A stretch of DNA of 57,183 nucleotides, from NCBI GenBank assembly GCA_027484915.1, contig JAIXSA010000021.1, positions 1-57,183 of the forward strand, given 5' to 3'. The DNA is from Paracoccaceae bacterium (GTDB lineage Bacteria; Pseudomonadota; Alphaproteobacteria; Rhodobacterales; Rhodobacteraceae). The position numbers were made by a program, and so were the translations under genes. The notes under the pieces were generated by a model. That model was not told where the DNA came from and made no database searches. It saw only the letters and a program-made list of their open reading frames with translations. This document shows, piece by piece, positions 1 to 8,717 of the stretch (position 1 is its first letter; every line of letters starts with the position of its first letter).

Positions 1-74
1 GCCCATGGCGGTCAACCGCCCGCCGTGGTCTACTTAACCGCAAACCAAACCGATCAGCAGGTGCAGGCTGTAGC

Positions 75-626
75 TTAAATCAGCCGGAAAACTGTCCAAG
101 AGTTGGGGAGTAGCTCAGTGCGTCGAGCATGGTTCCAGACTGTCCGCACATACTTGAGAAGGTGGTTGGCGCCCGACGGGGTCGCAGCAAGCGATCGATG
201 CCGCTCGACCACCATAGCCTTCGTAATCTCAGTCAGCGGTAACTTCAGCCAGTCCTTTAGGTGTAACCCGAACTGCTGTCGCAGAAGGTTCTTGTGCACC
301 TCGGACCTGAGCTTCGGTCGAGCCAAATAGGCGTCCAGCGCCTTGCCCAACGTCGGAGCCCCGATCTGGATCGTCTTGCCGGCCCCCCTGCCCCACTCCA
401 GCATGAACTCCAGCGCCGTCTCCCGGGCCGCCGCAGCCGAGATTGCAGGGTAGCGCCCGATCATCACGCGCCGGGTTTGACCGCCCACGTCCTTCTGGAA
501 ATACCAGGTCTTCGAGGCCTTCCCTACGAAGAGAACCAGGCCCTTGATCTCCGGGTCCCAGTGCTTCGCAGTGCCCTCTCGTGCGAGTGGAAGCTTGCTG
601 ACGAAGGTCTCGGTGAGCTTGGGCAT
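75..626 (-). pseudogene. Truncated tyrosine-recombinase integrase
   Basis: The reading frame encodes about 183 residues that look like the N-terminal part of a phage or island integrase: an Arm-type DNA-binding domain (MPKLTETFVSKLP, then WDPEIKGLVLFV and a YFQKDVGGQTRRV stretch) followed by the start of the SAM-like core-binding domain (WLKLPLTEITKAMVVERH). Integrases of this class are about 400 residues long. The C-terminal catalytic domain with its R-H-R-Y residues is absent and the frame ends after HARRTELLPN in unrelated sequence. I chose the internal ATG at 626 because the family begins MPKLT and an AAAAGG lies upstream; a longer start at 674 is possible. It sits about 125 bases from half a tRNA gene, so it is probably the decayed end of an integrated element. 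Confidence 0.8.
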
Positions 627-751
627 TTTGTCGGCCTTTTGTAGGTAACGCCACGCTACAAGGCGCAACTCCACGCGACAAGATGCAAGATAAAACTGAA
701 CTAGATGAAACTCTTAGTGGTTCTATGCTACACCATGCAACTCAACACACT

Positions 752-791
752 TGCTTGGAAGGCAGAGGTCTTACCATTACACAACGCCCGC
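752..791 (-). tRNA. 5' half of a tRNA-Gly(UCC) gene (fragment)
   Basis: Read on the minus strand, the 40 bases start with acceptor strand GCGGGCG, continue through a D-arm with TAATGGTAAGAC, and reach an anticodon loop CTTCCAA carrying UCC. This closely resembles the 5' half of bacterial tRNA-Gly(UCC). After GCA of the 3' anticodon stem the sequence stops matching: no variable loop, T-arm (GGTTCGA) or 3' acceptor strand follows. It is therefore a fragment and cannot make a tRNA. Its edge at the anticodon loop, next to an integrase remnant, suggests recombination inside the tRNA gene. Confidence 0.7.
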
Positions 792-1139
792 GCTCCCTCT
801 GCTAGGTATGCGGAGCCGAACGGCTCGTCAAGGCAGGACGATCATGACTGCCGCTGCGAAGGCCTGCCGCGGGTGTCACTAGGGGCAGATATGGACGGAC
901 AGCGGGTGTTTCTCTTCGCATTGAAGGGCAGCGGAGCCGCACCCACTCTGCAGGCTCCGTAGCTAGACCGTTCTGCTGTCGGGGTGCGTTCAGCTCTCGA
1001 ACTGAAGCATGTTGCGCTGCCAATCCGCACTCAGCGATTCGTCTGTTTTGGTACAGTTCTCAGACCAAATGCAGATAGTTCATCTTAGGAACGTTGGAAA
1101 ATCAGTGCCATAGCAGTCCTGAACAAAGTGGGATTTCGT
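792..1139. other. Stretch without a recognisable gene
   Basis: Between the tRNA fragment and the hydrolase promoter I see no reading frame with family resemblance. Short frames exist on both strands but none has a ribosome binding site or coding character. The base composition is less GC-rich than the flanking genes, in keeping with leftover mobile-element DNA. A direct continuation of the integrase or the tRNA is not present here. Confidence 0.5.
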
Positions 1140-1169
1140 TTGACATTTGTGCTGCACAATGTGTAACTA
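1140..1169 (+). promoter_or_regulatory. Candidate promoter with palindromic operator
   Basis: A consensus -35 box TTGACA lies at 1140-1145, with a weak -10 candidate (TAACTA) at 1164-1169. Between them is a perfect palindrome, TTGTGC-T-GCACAA, at 1147-1159. A site in this position would block RNA polymerase when occupied. Its GCACAA half also occurs in the repeats before the alcohol dehydrogenase gene (19601-19617), so both may answer to one of the two SorC-type regulators of this locus. That link is an inference. Confidence 0.55.
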
Positions 1170-1203
1170 GATTGAAGAAATGTTCAGGCTCTGGGAGGAA
1201 GAC

Positions 1204-2139
1204 ATGGCCGAGATTTACGATCACACGGGTGCGCCGGTGAAACACGGCCGGGCTCGCGTCAACGGAATCCGGATGCATTATGTCACCGCAGGTCAGGGTC
1301 CTGCCCTTCTGTTGCTGCACGGCACGCCCAAGACGCATTTCTACTGGTACAAGCTGATCCCGCTGCTGACGCCGCATTTCACCGTCGTCGCCCCCGACCT
1401 GCGCGGCTTCGGCGATACCGACAAGCCCACGGCCGAGGAAGGCTATGACAGCCTGACCAACGCCAAGGACATGGCCGCGCTGATGACCCACCTCGGCCAC
1501 GAAACCTTCCATCTGCATGGCGAAGACCGCGGCGCCGAGTTCGCCTATGCGCTAGCCGCCACGGAACGCGCGCGGGTCAAGACGCTGTCGTTCTCAGAAA
1601 TGCTCCTGTCCGGCGAGGGCCTGGAGGAATGGTCGAACTTCACCCCGGAAAACATCTCCAGCCAGTTCAACCTCAAGGGCGTCTGGGTCTGGCACATCCC
1701 GTTCTTCTGGATCCCCCACCTTCCCGAAATGCTGATCACCGGGCGTGAGCGCGAGTTCTGGGAGTTCTGGATCAAGGCCGAAACCTGGAACCCGAACGCC
1801 ATCACCAACGAGGCGATCGACGAATGGATCGCGCGGCTTTCGGCACCTGGCGGACTGCGGGGCTGTCTTGAGACCTACCGTGCGGGCCTGAAGAACGCGC
1901 GGATCAACAAGGAGCTGAAGCAGCAGAAGCTCACGCTTCCGATCCTGACCATCGGCGCGCCCGAATTCTTCGGCGAGCTGGTCGAGGGCCAGATGCTGAA
2001 GGTCGCGACCGGCGTCGAACGGTCCGAAGTGTTCCAGGAATGCGGCCACAGCCTTGCGCTGGAAGCCCCCGAACGGCTCGCCCAGACCCTGCGCGAGTTC
2101 ATGCTTGACCGGAAGCAGTCCGCCGTCGCGGCCCGCTGA
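1204..2139 (+). CDS. Alpha/beta hydrolase, haloacetate dehalogenase / epoxide hydrolase class
   Basis: This 311-residue protein has the alpha/beta hydrolase fold. The oxyanion-hole motif HGTPKTHFYW is at residues 39-48, DLRGFGDTD at 65-73, and the nucleophile elbow reads HGEDRGAE with Asp108 as the likely nucleophile, as in haloacetate dehalogenases and epoxide hydrolases rather than Ser esterases. The catalytic His is His282 in ECGHSLALEAPE. The usual His before the nucleophile Asp (HDRG) is replaced by Glu. Start 1204 was chosen over 1180 because GGGAGGAAG stands just upstream. It is the first gene of a transport operon, 83 bases before a sugar-binding protein, so it may act on the imported compound or a conjugate of it. 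The true substrate cannot be read from the sequence. Confidence 0.85.
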   Translation: MAEIYDHTGAPVKHGRARVNGIRMHYVTAGQGPALLLLHGTPKTHFYWYKLIPLLTPHFTVVAPDLRGFGDTDKPTAEEGYDSLTNAKDMAALMTHLGHETFHLHGEDRGAEFAYALAATERARVKTLSFSEMLLSGEGLEEWSNFTPENISSQFNLKGVWVWHIPFFWIPHLPEMLITGREREFWEFWIKAETWNPNAITNEAIDEWIARLSAPGGLRGCLETYRAGLKNARINKELKQQKLTLPILTIGAPEFFGELVEGQMLKVATGVERSEVFQECGHSLALEAPERLAQTLREFMLDRKQSAVAAR

Positions 2140-2222
2140 CCTAACCCGGACAAATCGAAGACCTGGCTGATCCTCCGGACGGGGGAGGGTCGGTCACACC
2201 CAAACCCCAAGGAGGAGACATC

Positions 2223-3392
2223 ATGAAATTCCTGAGTTCCAAGTCTTTCGCGCTTGCGCTGTCCGTGGCCCTGGTGCCAGGTTTCGCGCTGGCCGAGATC
2301 GCCGCCGATATCCAGCACCCGCTGTGGTACAAGGAACCCTCGGCCAAGACGATGGAAATCGCCGCGATGGACAGCATCGACGGCGTCGTCGTCTCGGACG
2401 GCCAGCGCGGCGAGCCGGGCTTCCCCGCCGCTGACCTGAAACTGACCGACGAGCAGATCGCCAAGGTCAAGGAAGGCAAATTCACCGTCGCCATCTCGAT
2501 GGGGTGGCTGGGGGACGACTGGGCCAGCCAGCAACTGATCGGCCTGAAGGAGACCTTCGAAAAACTCGGCATTGAAGTCGTCGCCGAAACCAACGCAAAC
2601 TGGGACGACGCCAAGCAGATCGCCGACTTGGAAGCCATCTCGGTGCTGAAGCCCGACCTGCTGGTCTCGATCCCGCTGAACGGCCAGACCACCGCCTCGG
2701 CCTACAAGGCGATCCAGGAAGCGGGCACCAAGGTTGTGTTCATCGACCAGGCCGTCGACGGCATGGAGCCGGGCAAGGACTATGCCGCGATCATCTCGTC
2801 GGACAACCTGGCGCTCGGGATGTACCTCGCGGACGCGCTGGCGGAATCGCTGGGCGGTAAGGGCGACGTGGCGGCGATGTACTTCGCCAACGACTTCTAC
2901 GTCACCAACCTGCGCTACGAGGGCTTCATCGCCCGCGTGATGGCCAAGTATCCCGACATCAACGTCGTCGCGGCCGCCGGCCACAACGACCCGAACAAGG
3001 GCCAGGAAGTCGCCCAGGGCGTTCTCGCACGCTACCCGACGCTGAACGGCATGTATGCATCGTGGTCGATCCCGGCGATGGGTGCCGTGACCGCTGCGCT
3101 GACTGCGGGCCGCACACCCGATGACTTCAAGATCGTCAACGAGAACTTCGACCAGATCGTTGCTTTGAACATGGCGCAGAACGGCTACATCGCCGGGATC
3201 TCCTCGCAGCGCCCCTACGACCAGGGCGTGGCCGAGGCAACCGCCGGTGCGCTGACGCTGATCGGCGAAGAGGTTCCCTCGTACATCGTCGTGCCGCCGC
3301 TGAAAGTGACCCGTTCCACCCTTCCGGACGCCTACAAGACGATCTACCGGATCGACCTGCCGGAAGAGATGACCAGCGCCCTGTCGCAATAA
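2223..3392 (+). CDS. Periplasmic sugar/polyol-binding protein of CUT2 ABC importer 1
   Basis: This 389-residue protein starts with a Sec signal peptide (MKFLSSKSFALALSVALV, probable cleavage after GFALA). The rest has the ribose-binding (Peripla_BP_4) layout, for example VAISMGWLGDDW near the N-terminus and AIISSDNLALGMYLADAL in the middle. It is longer than typical RbsB (about 300). It would capture the ligand in the periplasm and deliver it to the permease two genes downstream. A strong ribosome binding site (AAGGAGGAG) precedes the ATG. A stable hairpin follows the stop codon, which fits the usual surplus of binding protein over the membrane parts. The ligand cannot be told from sequence; a sugar or polyol is expected from the family. 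Confidence 0.9.
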   Translation: MKFLSSKSFALALSVALVPGFALAEIAADIQHPLWYKEPSAKTMEIAAMDSIDGVVVSDGQRGEPGFPAADLKLTDEQIAKVKEGKFTVAISMGWLGDDWASQQLIGLKETFEKLGIEVVAETNANWDDAKQIADLEAISVLKPDLLVSIPLNGQTTASAYKAIQEAGTKVVFIDQAVDGMEPGKDYAAIISSDNLALGMYLADALAESLGGKGDVAAMYFANDFYVTNLRYEGFIARVMAKYPDINVVAAAGHNDPNKGQEVAQGVLARYPTLNGMYASWSIPAMGAVTAALTAGRTPDDFKIVNENFDQIVALNMAQNGYIAGISSQRPYDQGVAEATAGALTLIGEEVPSYIVVPPLKVTRSTLPDAYKTIYRIDLPEEMTSALSQ

Positions 3393-3401
3393 CCTGCCCC
3401 C

Positions 3402-3434
3402 GGGGCGTGCGGCCCGCTCCCTGCCGCACGCCCC
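3402..3434 (+). terminator. Intra-operon hairpin (attenuator) after binding protein 1
   Basis: A perfect 12-base-pair stem (GGGGCGTGCGGC with GCCGCACGCCCC) encloses a 9-base loop and is followed by TCCTCTTT. It lies between the binding-protein and ATPase genes of one operon. It probably ends part of transcription and protects the upstream message, raising binding-protein yield. The second ABC operon has a matching hairpin at 7168-7191. Confidence 0.75.
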
Positions 3435-3462
3435 TCCTCTTTCCGCCACCGCGAGGTTCGCC

Positions 3463-4989
3463 ATGACTGCCGCAGACGTGCTCCAGATGACCGACATCCG
3501 GAAAAGCTTTGCCAGCATTCCGGTCCTGAAGCGGGTGTCCTTTTCCCTTCGCAAGGGCGAGGTCCATGCCCTGATGGGTGGCAACGGTGCGGGCAAGTCC
3601 ACGCTGATGAAGATCCTGACCGGGGTCTACACCAAGGACGGCGGCACCATCCTGATTGACGGCCAGCCAGTCGAGCTGAACAACACGACCGCCGCCGAGC
3701 GCGCCGGGATCGCGATGATCTTCCAGGAATTCTCGCTGGTCCCCACGCTGACGGTCGCGCAGAACATCTGGCTGAAGCGCGAGCCGCGCATCGCCGGGAC
3801 CTTCATCAACAACGCCGAAATGGTCCGCCGCTCGCGCGAGATTCTGCAGGAACTGGGCGTCGACATCGACCCCGAGACCTTGGTCGGGACTCTGCCCGTC
3901 GGCTACATGCAGATCGTCGAAATCGCCAAGGCCCTATCGAAGAAGGCCCGCATCCTGGTGATGGACGAACCGACCTCCTCCCTCTCGGAAGCCGAGACCG
4001 AGGCGCTGTTCGACCTCGTCAACAAGCTGCGCACGAGCGGCATCTCCATCGTCTACATCTCACACCGGATGGCCGAGATCCTGACCATCTGCGACCGCGT
4101 CACCGTCATGCGCGACGGCGAGGGCGTGATGACCGAAGACTGCGTCGGGCTGACAGTCGACCGTATCGTCGAGGCGATGCTGGGCGCAGGCAACACCGCC
4201 AGCTTTGAATGGCAAGACCGCGCTCCCCGCGCCGACGCAACCCCGATCCTCTCGGTCCGCAACCTACGCCTGCCGTCCCGCGTGAATGACGTCAGCTTCG
4301 ACATTCGCCCGGGAGAGATCGTGGGTCTGGCAGGGCTGATGGGATCGGGCCGGACCGAGATCGCAGAGACAATCTTCGGCCGCCGCGCGCCGGTGTCCGG
4401 CGAGATCACCTTCGACGGCAGGCCCGTGCGCAACCAGGCCGACGCCATCGACCGCGGCATCGCCTTGGTGCCCGAGGACCGGCGGAAGATGGGCCTCGTC
4501 CTTGACCATTCCGTCCGCGACAACGTGCTGCTGCCGAACCTTGCGCGCTTCACCAGGGCCTTCATGGTCCAGGACACCGAGGCCCTGAAGACCGTGACCC
4601 GTACGATCCGCGACCTGTCAATCAAGACCGACGGCCCGGACAAGCTGGCCCGCCTTCTGTCCGGCGGCAACCAGCAGAAGATCGTCCTGGGCAAATGGCT
4701 TGCCCGCGACCCGCGCCTTCTGATCCTCGACGAGCCGACCATCGGCGTCGACATCGGGGCAAAATCCGAAATCGTCGAGACCGTCCGCAGCATGGCCGAT
4801 AAGGGCATGGCCGTGCTGGTGATCTCATCCGAACTGGAAGAACTGATGGCGATCAGCGACCGCATCCTCGTCTTGCACGGCGGCCGCATCGTCCAGGACA
4901 TGAACCGCCGCGACCTCAACTCCGAGGAGGAGCTTCACCATGCAATCCAAGGCCACCATATCGGCCCGTCCGACCATGTCGCTGCCTAA
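3463..4989 (+). CDS. CUT2 ABC importer 1, tandem-domain ATPase (RbsA/MglA type)
   Basis: This 508-residue protein carries two nucleotide-binding domains, as in RbsA/MglA. The first has Walker A GGNGAGKS, Q-loop FQEFS, a signature region reading LPVGYMQ, and Walker B ILVMDEPT. The second has a degenerate Walker A (GLMGSGRTE), a canonical LSGGNQQK signature and LLILDEPT. Degeneracy of the second P-loop is normal for this family. It powers import through the permease encoded directly downstream. The last 50 bases overlap the permease gene, so translation of the two is probably coupled. Confidence 0.93.
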   Translation: MTAADVLQMTDIRKSFASIPVLKRVSFSLRKGEVHALMGGNGAGKSTLMKILTGVYTKDGGTILIDGQPVELNNTTAAERAGIAMIFQEFSLVPTLTVAQNIWLKREPRIAGTFINNAEMVRRSREILQELGVDIDPETLVGTLPVGYMQIVEIAKALSKKARILVMDEPTSSLSEAETEALFDLVNKLRTSGISIVYISHRMAEILTICDRVTVMRDGEGVMTEDCVGLTVDRIVEAMLGAGNTASFEWQDRAPRADATPILSVRNLRLPSRVNDVSFDIRPGEIVGLAGLMGSGRTEIAETIFGRRAPVSGEITFDGRPVRNQADAIDRGIALVPEDRRKMGLVLDHSVRDNVLLPNLARFTRAFMVQDTEALKTVTRTIRDLSIKTDGPDKLARLLSGGNQQKIVLGKWLARDPRLLILDEPTIGVDIGAKSEIVETVRSMADKGMAVLVISSELEELMAISDRILVLHGGRIVQDMNRRDLNSEEELHHAIQGHHIGPSDHVAA

Positions 4990-5917
4990 ACTGAACTGGC
5001 AGAACTACATCGTCTACATCTTCTTCGTCATCGTGCTGGGCTTCTTCGCCGTCACGATCGGCGACAAGGGGTTCCTGACGGTGACGAACCTGTTCAACAT
5101 TGCCCGCACAACGGCGATGATCACCGTGATCGCCGTGGCGATGACCTTTATCATCTCGGCGGGCGAGCTTGACCTCTCTGTCGGCTCTACCACCGCCCTG
5201 GCCGCACTGGTCTGTGCACTCGTAATGCAGTCGGGTTATCCTTGGCCCTTGGCCTTCGTCGCGGCCATTGCCTCGGGGCTGATCGTGGGCTCGCTCAACG
5301 GCTTCTTCGTGACCGTGATCGGCATCCCGTCCTTCCTGGTGACCCTCGGCATGATGCAGTTCATCCGCGGCCTCGACATGCGGATCACCTATACGAACCC
5401 GGTGTCGGTCTCGAACCAGAGCTTCAACAGCCTCTTCGGCTCGGGCAAGCTCTTCGGCGTGCCATCGCTCTTGATCTGGTCCGTCGTCATCGCGCTGGTC
5501 GGTCACATCGTCCTGAAATACACCAGCTTCGGGCGCGAGATCCTGGCCACCGGCGGCAACCGGCAAGCGGCAGAGTATTCGGGCGTCAAGACCCGCCGCG
5601 TGAAGTTCTACGGCTTCCTTCTGACGGGTGCTGCGGCGGCGCTGGCCGGGATGCTGTATACCGGCATGATGCAGACCGCCCGCTTCAACTTCGGCGAGGG
5701 CGCGGAACTTATGGCCATCGCGGCGGTGATCCTGGGCGGCACCAGTCTCTTTGGCGGAAAGGGCACGATCCTGGGCACCTTCGCGGGGTCGCTTCTGATC
5801 GGGACGATCAACAATGGCCTGATCATCATGGGCCTCGACGTCAGCGAGCAGATGATGATCGCAGGTGCCATCATCATCGTCGCCGTGGCCTTCGGGAAGA
5901 AGCCCGGCCAGGCCTGA
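4940..5917 (+). CDS. CUT2 ABC importer 1, permease (RbsC type)
   Basis: This 325-residue, strongly hydrophobic protein matches the RbsC/AraH permease family. Landmarks are ISAGELDLSVGS in the N-terminal half, NGFFVTVIGIPSFLVTLG in the middle, the cytoplasmic loop TGGNRQAAEYSGV, and ILGGTSLFGGKGTI near the C-terminus. About eight to ten membrane spans are expected. The start at 4940 lies within the ATPase gene and is preceded by GAGGAGGAG; a later ATG at 4976 is less well supported. It forms the membrane channel for the binding protein at 2223 and the ATPase at 3463. Confidence 0.93.
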   Translation: MQSKATISARPTMSLPKLNWQNYIVYIFFVIVLGFFAVTIGDKGFLTVTNLFNIARTTAMITVIAVAMTFIISAGELDLSVGSTTALAALVCALVMQSGYPWPLAFVAAIASGLIVGSLNGFFVTVIGIPSFLVTLGMMQFIRGLDMRITYTNPVSVSNQSFNSLFGSGKLFGVPSLLIWSVVIALVGHIVLKYTSFGREILATGGNRQAAEYSGVKTRRVKFYGFLLTGAAAALAGMLYTGMMQTARFNFGEGAELMAIAAVILGGTSLFGGKGTILGTFAGSLLIGTINNGLIIMGLDVSEQMMIAGAIIIVAVAFGKKPGQA

Positions 5918-5946
5918 ACTGCCCAAACCTCGGCAAGTGGGTCACT

Positions 5947-5971
5947 GGGGCGGGGAAACCCGCCCCTTTTT
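5947..5971 (+). terminator. Rho-independent terminator of ABC operon 1
   Basis: The stem GGGGCGGG / CCCGCCCC closes a GAAA loop and is followed by five T residues. It lies 30 bases after the permease stop codon, so it ends the operon that begins near 1170 and separates it from ABC operon 2. Confidence 0.9.
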
Positions 5972-5993
5972 CATGTCTACTCGCTCAGCGCAT

Positions 5994-6029
5994 TATAATA
6001 TGAACTTTTGTGTTTTGTTCATTACAAAA
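5994..6029 (+). promoter_or_regulatory. Promoter/operator of ABC operon 2
   Basis: A perfect -10 box TATAAT is at 5994-5999, with only a weak -35 (TTCATG, 5970-5975). Downstream lies the inverted repeat TTTTGT-TCATT-ACAAAA at 6013-6029. The same arms with a different 5-base spacer occur upstream of the DRL operon at 15906-15922. An operator just after the -10 box would repress, and the shared arms point to one regulator for both operons. The regulator is probably one of the two SorC-type proteins in the locus. About 170 bases of untranslated leader follow, with no gene visible in it. Confidence 0.65.
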
Positions 6030-6201
6030 TTGTTGACGTAAGGGGAGCAGGAGGGCACTCTTTCCTTGTGGGCAGGCCCGTAGGGAGTCGCCTGGGAAGG
6101 ACCGACGTTCCGGCTGCCGCACTTTGCGCGCGGACTTGGACGTCGTTTTCCCGGCGGTCGCAAGGGACGGGCCAGAGCCCCTCAACCCTTGGAGGAACAT
6201 G

Positions 6202-7158
6202 ATGGGATACGGTTTCAAGGCGGCTCTCGCCGCAACGGCATTTGCCGCAACACTTGCCGCTCCGGCAGTGCAGGCCCAAGACCAGGCGGCGCTGATCAAG
6301 CCGATCGACAGAGAACTGACATTCGTCTTCGTGCCGAAAGTCATCCATCCCTGGTATGACGTCGTCGCCCAGGGCGCGGCCTTCGCGGTCGAGGAATATG
6401 CCCAGCAGGGCATCAAGATCAACGTGGTCTGGGACCAGCCGCCGCAGGCCGACGTCGCCGATCAGAACGCGCGGATCGAGGCGAACATCGGCCGCGCGCC
6501 CGACGGCCTTGCGGTCGCCTGCCTGGACCGCGCCACCAACGTCCAGCTGATGAACGAGGCGGTGAAAGCCGGGATCAACGTCATCAATTTCAACTCGTTC
6601 TGCGACGAGGCCTTCCCCTTCATCGGCCCGAAGTCCAGCGAGCAGGACGGCTTCGACCTGGGCCAGTACCTGGCCGAACAGCTTGGCGGCAAGGGCAAGA
6701 TCGCGATCCTGTCGGGCAGCCTGACCGCCTCGGACCACGTCGAGCGCATCACCGGCTTCAAGAAGGCGCTGGAAGCCTATCCGGAGATGGAGATCGTCTT
6801 CGAGCAGCCCGATGACGACATCCTGGAAAACGCCGTCTCGCTGACCGAAAACATGCTTCAGGCCCATCCCGACATCGCCGGCATCTTCGGCTCGAACGCG
6901 TCAAACCCGATCGGGGCGGCACGTGCGGTCAAAAACGCCGGTCTCTCGGGCAAGGTGGTCATCGTCGGCATGGACGACCTGCCGGAAGCGGTGGACTTCG
7001 TCTGCGACGGCACCATCGCCGCGCTGAAGGCACAGCGACAGTGGGACATGGGCTACTGGGCCGTGAAGTACATGGTCGCGATGAACCAGAACCACACGAT
7101 CCCGATGTTCCACAACACCGGCTCGCGCTTCCTGACCAAGGCCGACTGCGTGTCCTGA
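6202..7158 (+). CDS. Periplasmic sugar/polyol-binding protein of CUT2 ABC importer 2
   Basis: The 318-residue product has a signal peptide ending near APAVQA and then the fold of ribose-type binding proteins: TFVFVPKVIHPWYDVVAQGA at the first strand, a central linker with GKIAILSGSLTASDHVERI, and IAGIFGSNASNPIGAARA. Two ATG codons are adjacent (6199 and 6202); the second is better spaced from GGAGGA. The ligand differs from that of importer 1 or is bound differently, because the two binding proteins share little obvious sequence. A hairpin follows the stop codon. Confidence 0.9.
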   Translation: MGYGFKAALAATAFAATLAAPAVQAQDQAALIKPIDRELTFVFVPKVIHPWYDVVAQGAAFAVEEYAQQGIKINVVWDQPPQADVADQNARIEANIGRAPDGLAVACLDRATNVQLMNEAVKAGINVINFNSFCDEAFPFIGPKSSEQDGFDLGQYLAEQLGGKGKIAILSGSLTASDHVERITGFKKALEAYPEMEIVFEQPDDDILENAVSLTENMLQAHPDIAGIFGSNASNPIGAARAVKNAGLSGKVVIVGMDDLPEAVDFVCDGTIAALKAQRQWDMGYWAVKYMVAMNQNHTIPMFHNTGSRFLTKADCVS

Positions 7159-7167
7159 TCCGACCCC

Positions 7168-7197
7168 GGGGGCGGCCCGACCGCCGCCCCCTCTTTT
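7168..7197 (+). terminator. Intra-operon hairpin (attenuator) after binding protein 2
   Basis: A 9-base-pair stem (GGGGGCGGC / GCCGCCCCC) with a 6-base loop is followed by TCTTTT. It sits between binding protein 2 and its ATPase, exactly where importer 1 has its own hairpin. Confidence 0.7.
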
Positions 7198-7211
7198 GCC
7201 AGAGGCCCGCC

Positions 7212-8705
7212 ATGACCCAGCCGCATCCCCTCATCGACGCCCGCCACGTGTCCAAGACCTTCGGCTCGGTGCGCGCGCTGACCGATGTCTCGATCACGCT
7301 GGCCCCGGGCGAGGTCCATTCGGTGATCGGCGAGAATGGTGCCGGGAAATCCACGCTGATGGGCATCCTGTGCGGCCGCATCCGGCCGACGCAGGGCAAG
7401 CTTCTGGTGGACGGGACCGAGGTCCACTTCCATTCGCCCCAGGACGCCCAGGCCCATGGCATCGCCATCGCGCCGCAAGAGGTGAACCTTGTTCCGCATC
7501 TGACCGTGGCCGAGAACATCCTGCTTGGCGCCCACCGTGGCCGGGCCGCACATATCGACTGGAAATCCACCCTGGCCGAGGCGACGCGGCACCTGCACGA
7601 GGTCGACGACAGTGTCGATCCGCGCGCCCGCGTCTCGCAGCTGTCCCGCGCGCAGCAGCAGCTGGTCCAGATCGCCCGCGCCGCCGCCACCCGCGCTCGG
7701 GTCATCATTTTCGACGAACCCACCGCCACTCTGACCTACCGCGAGACCGACAAGCTGATCGCCTACATCCGCCGCATGACGGCCGAGGGCCGATCCGCCT
7801 TCTACATCTCGCACCGGCTGGACGAGGTGAGGGAACTGTCGCACCGCATCACCGCCCTTCGCGACGGCGCGCTGGTTGGCTGCATCGGCCCCGAAGAGGC
7901 CACCCGCGACCGCATGGTCACGATGATGGCAGGCCGACCCACCCGCGCCCACGTCACGACTGCCCGCACCCTGACCGACCGCCCGACCGTGCTGGAGGTG
8001 CAGGGTCTGAACCGCGACCACGAGTTCCGGGATGTCTCCTTCTCTCTGCGTGAGGGCGAGATCCTGGGCATCTCGGGTCTGATCGGCTCGGGCCGGACGG
8101 AAGTGGCGAAGTGCATCTTCGGGCTGACCCGACCGCAATCGGGCCGCGTCCTCCTAGATGGCCGCGAGACGCGCTTCCGCAGCCCGCTCGATGCCATCGG
8201 GGCGGGGCTGGTCTACCTGCCAGAGGAACGCAAGGCCGAGGGCATCTTTCCCCTCCTCTCCATCGCCGAGAACACCGTGATCCCCTCGTTCGACCGCTTC
8301 ACCGGCGTCCTGCGGATGCGCAACCGGCAGATGCTGGACGAGGTCGGCCAGCTGGCCCGCCAGCTGAAGGCCAAGTTCTCGCGGCTCTCCGATCCGATCT
8401 CCAGCCTGTCGGGCGGGAACCAGCAGAAGTTCATCATCGCCCGCTGGCTGATGCGCGAGGCCCGCGTCCTGATCATGGACGAACCGACCCGCGGCATCGA
8501 CGTGAATGCCAAGCAAGAAATCCAGTCCGTCCTACGGCGGCTGACCGAGGAGCGCGGCCTGTCGGTCGTGCTGATCTCGTCCGAGATGGAAGAGCTCTTC
8601 GACGTGGCCGACCGCATCCTGGTGATGCACGAGGGCCGGGTGAAGGGCGTGAAGGACCGCGCCGAGGCCACGCAAGAGGGCCTTCTTGAACTGGCCATGA
8701 GCTGA
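7212..8705 (+). CDS. CUT2 ABC importer 2, tandem-domain ATPase
   Basis: This 497-residue protein has two ATPase domains. Domain 1 has GENGAGKS, a signature region LSRAQQQ and Walker B VIIFDEPT. Domain 2 has the degenerate P-loop GLIGSGRTE, signature LSGGNQQK and VLIMDEPT. The open frame extends upstream to 7041, but that part overlaps the binding-protein gene; the ATG at 7212 gives the normal family N-terminus (MTQPHPLIDARHVSKTFGS). It lies 53 bases after the binding protein and 12 bases before the permease. Confidence 0.93.
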   Translation: MTQPHPLIDARHVSKTFGSVRALTDVSITLAPGEVHSVIGENGAGKSTLMGILCGRIRPTQGKLLVDGTEVHFHSPQDAQAHGIAIAPQEVNLVPHLTVAENILLGAHRGRAAHIDWKSTLAEATRHLHEVDDSVDPRARVSQLSRAQQQLVQIARAAATRARVIIFDEPTATLTYRETDKLIAYIRRMTAEGRSAFYISHRLDEVRELSHRITALRDGALVGCIGPEEATRDRMVTMMAGRPTRAHVTTARTLTDRPTVLEVQGLNRDHEFRDVSFSLREGEILGISGLIGSGRTEVAKCIFGLTRPQSGRVLLDGRETRFRSPLDAIGAGLVYLPEERKAEGIFPLLSIAENTVIPSFDRFTGVLRMRNRQMLDEVGQLARQLKAKFSRLSDPISSLSGGNQQKFIIARWLMREARVLIMDEPTRGIDVNAKQEIQSVLRRLTEERGLSVVLISSEMEELFDVADRILVMHEGRVKGVKDRAEATQEGLLELAMS

Positions 8706-8717
8706 GGAGCGAAGGCA

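Noticed and set aside
1875-3602. Long minus-strand open frame (575 codons) across the hydrolase and binding-protein genes
   Set aside because: It lies antisense to two well-supported genes, is rich in Arg/Gly/Asp, and has no family resemblance: a shadow frame of high-GC coding DNA.
4916-5926. Minus-strand frame opposite ABC permease 1
   Set aside because: His/Asp/Arg-rich composition typical of antisense to a hydrophobic membrane protein; no start signal.
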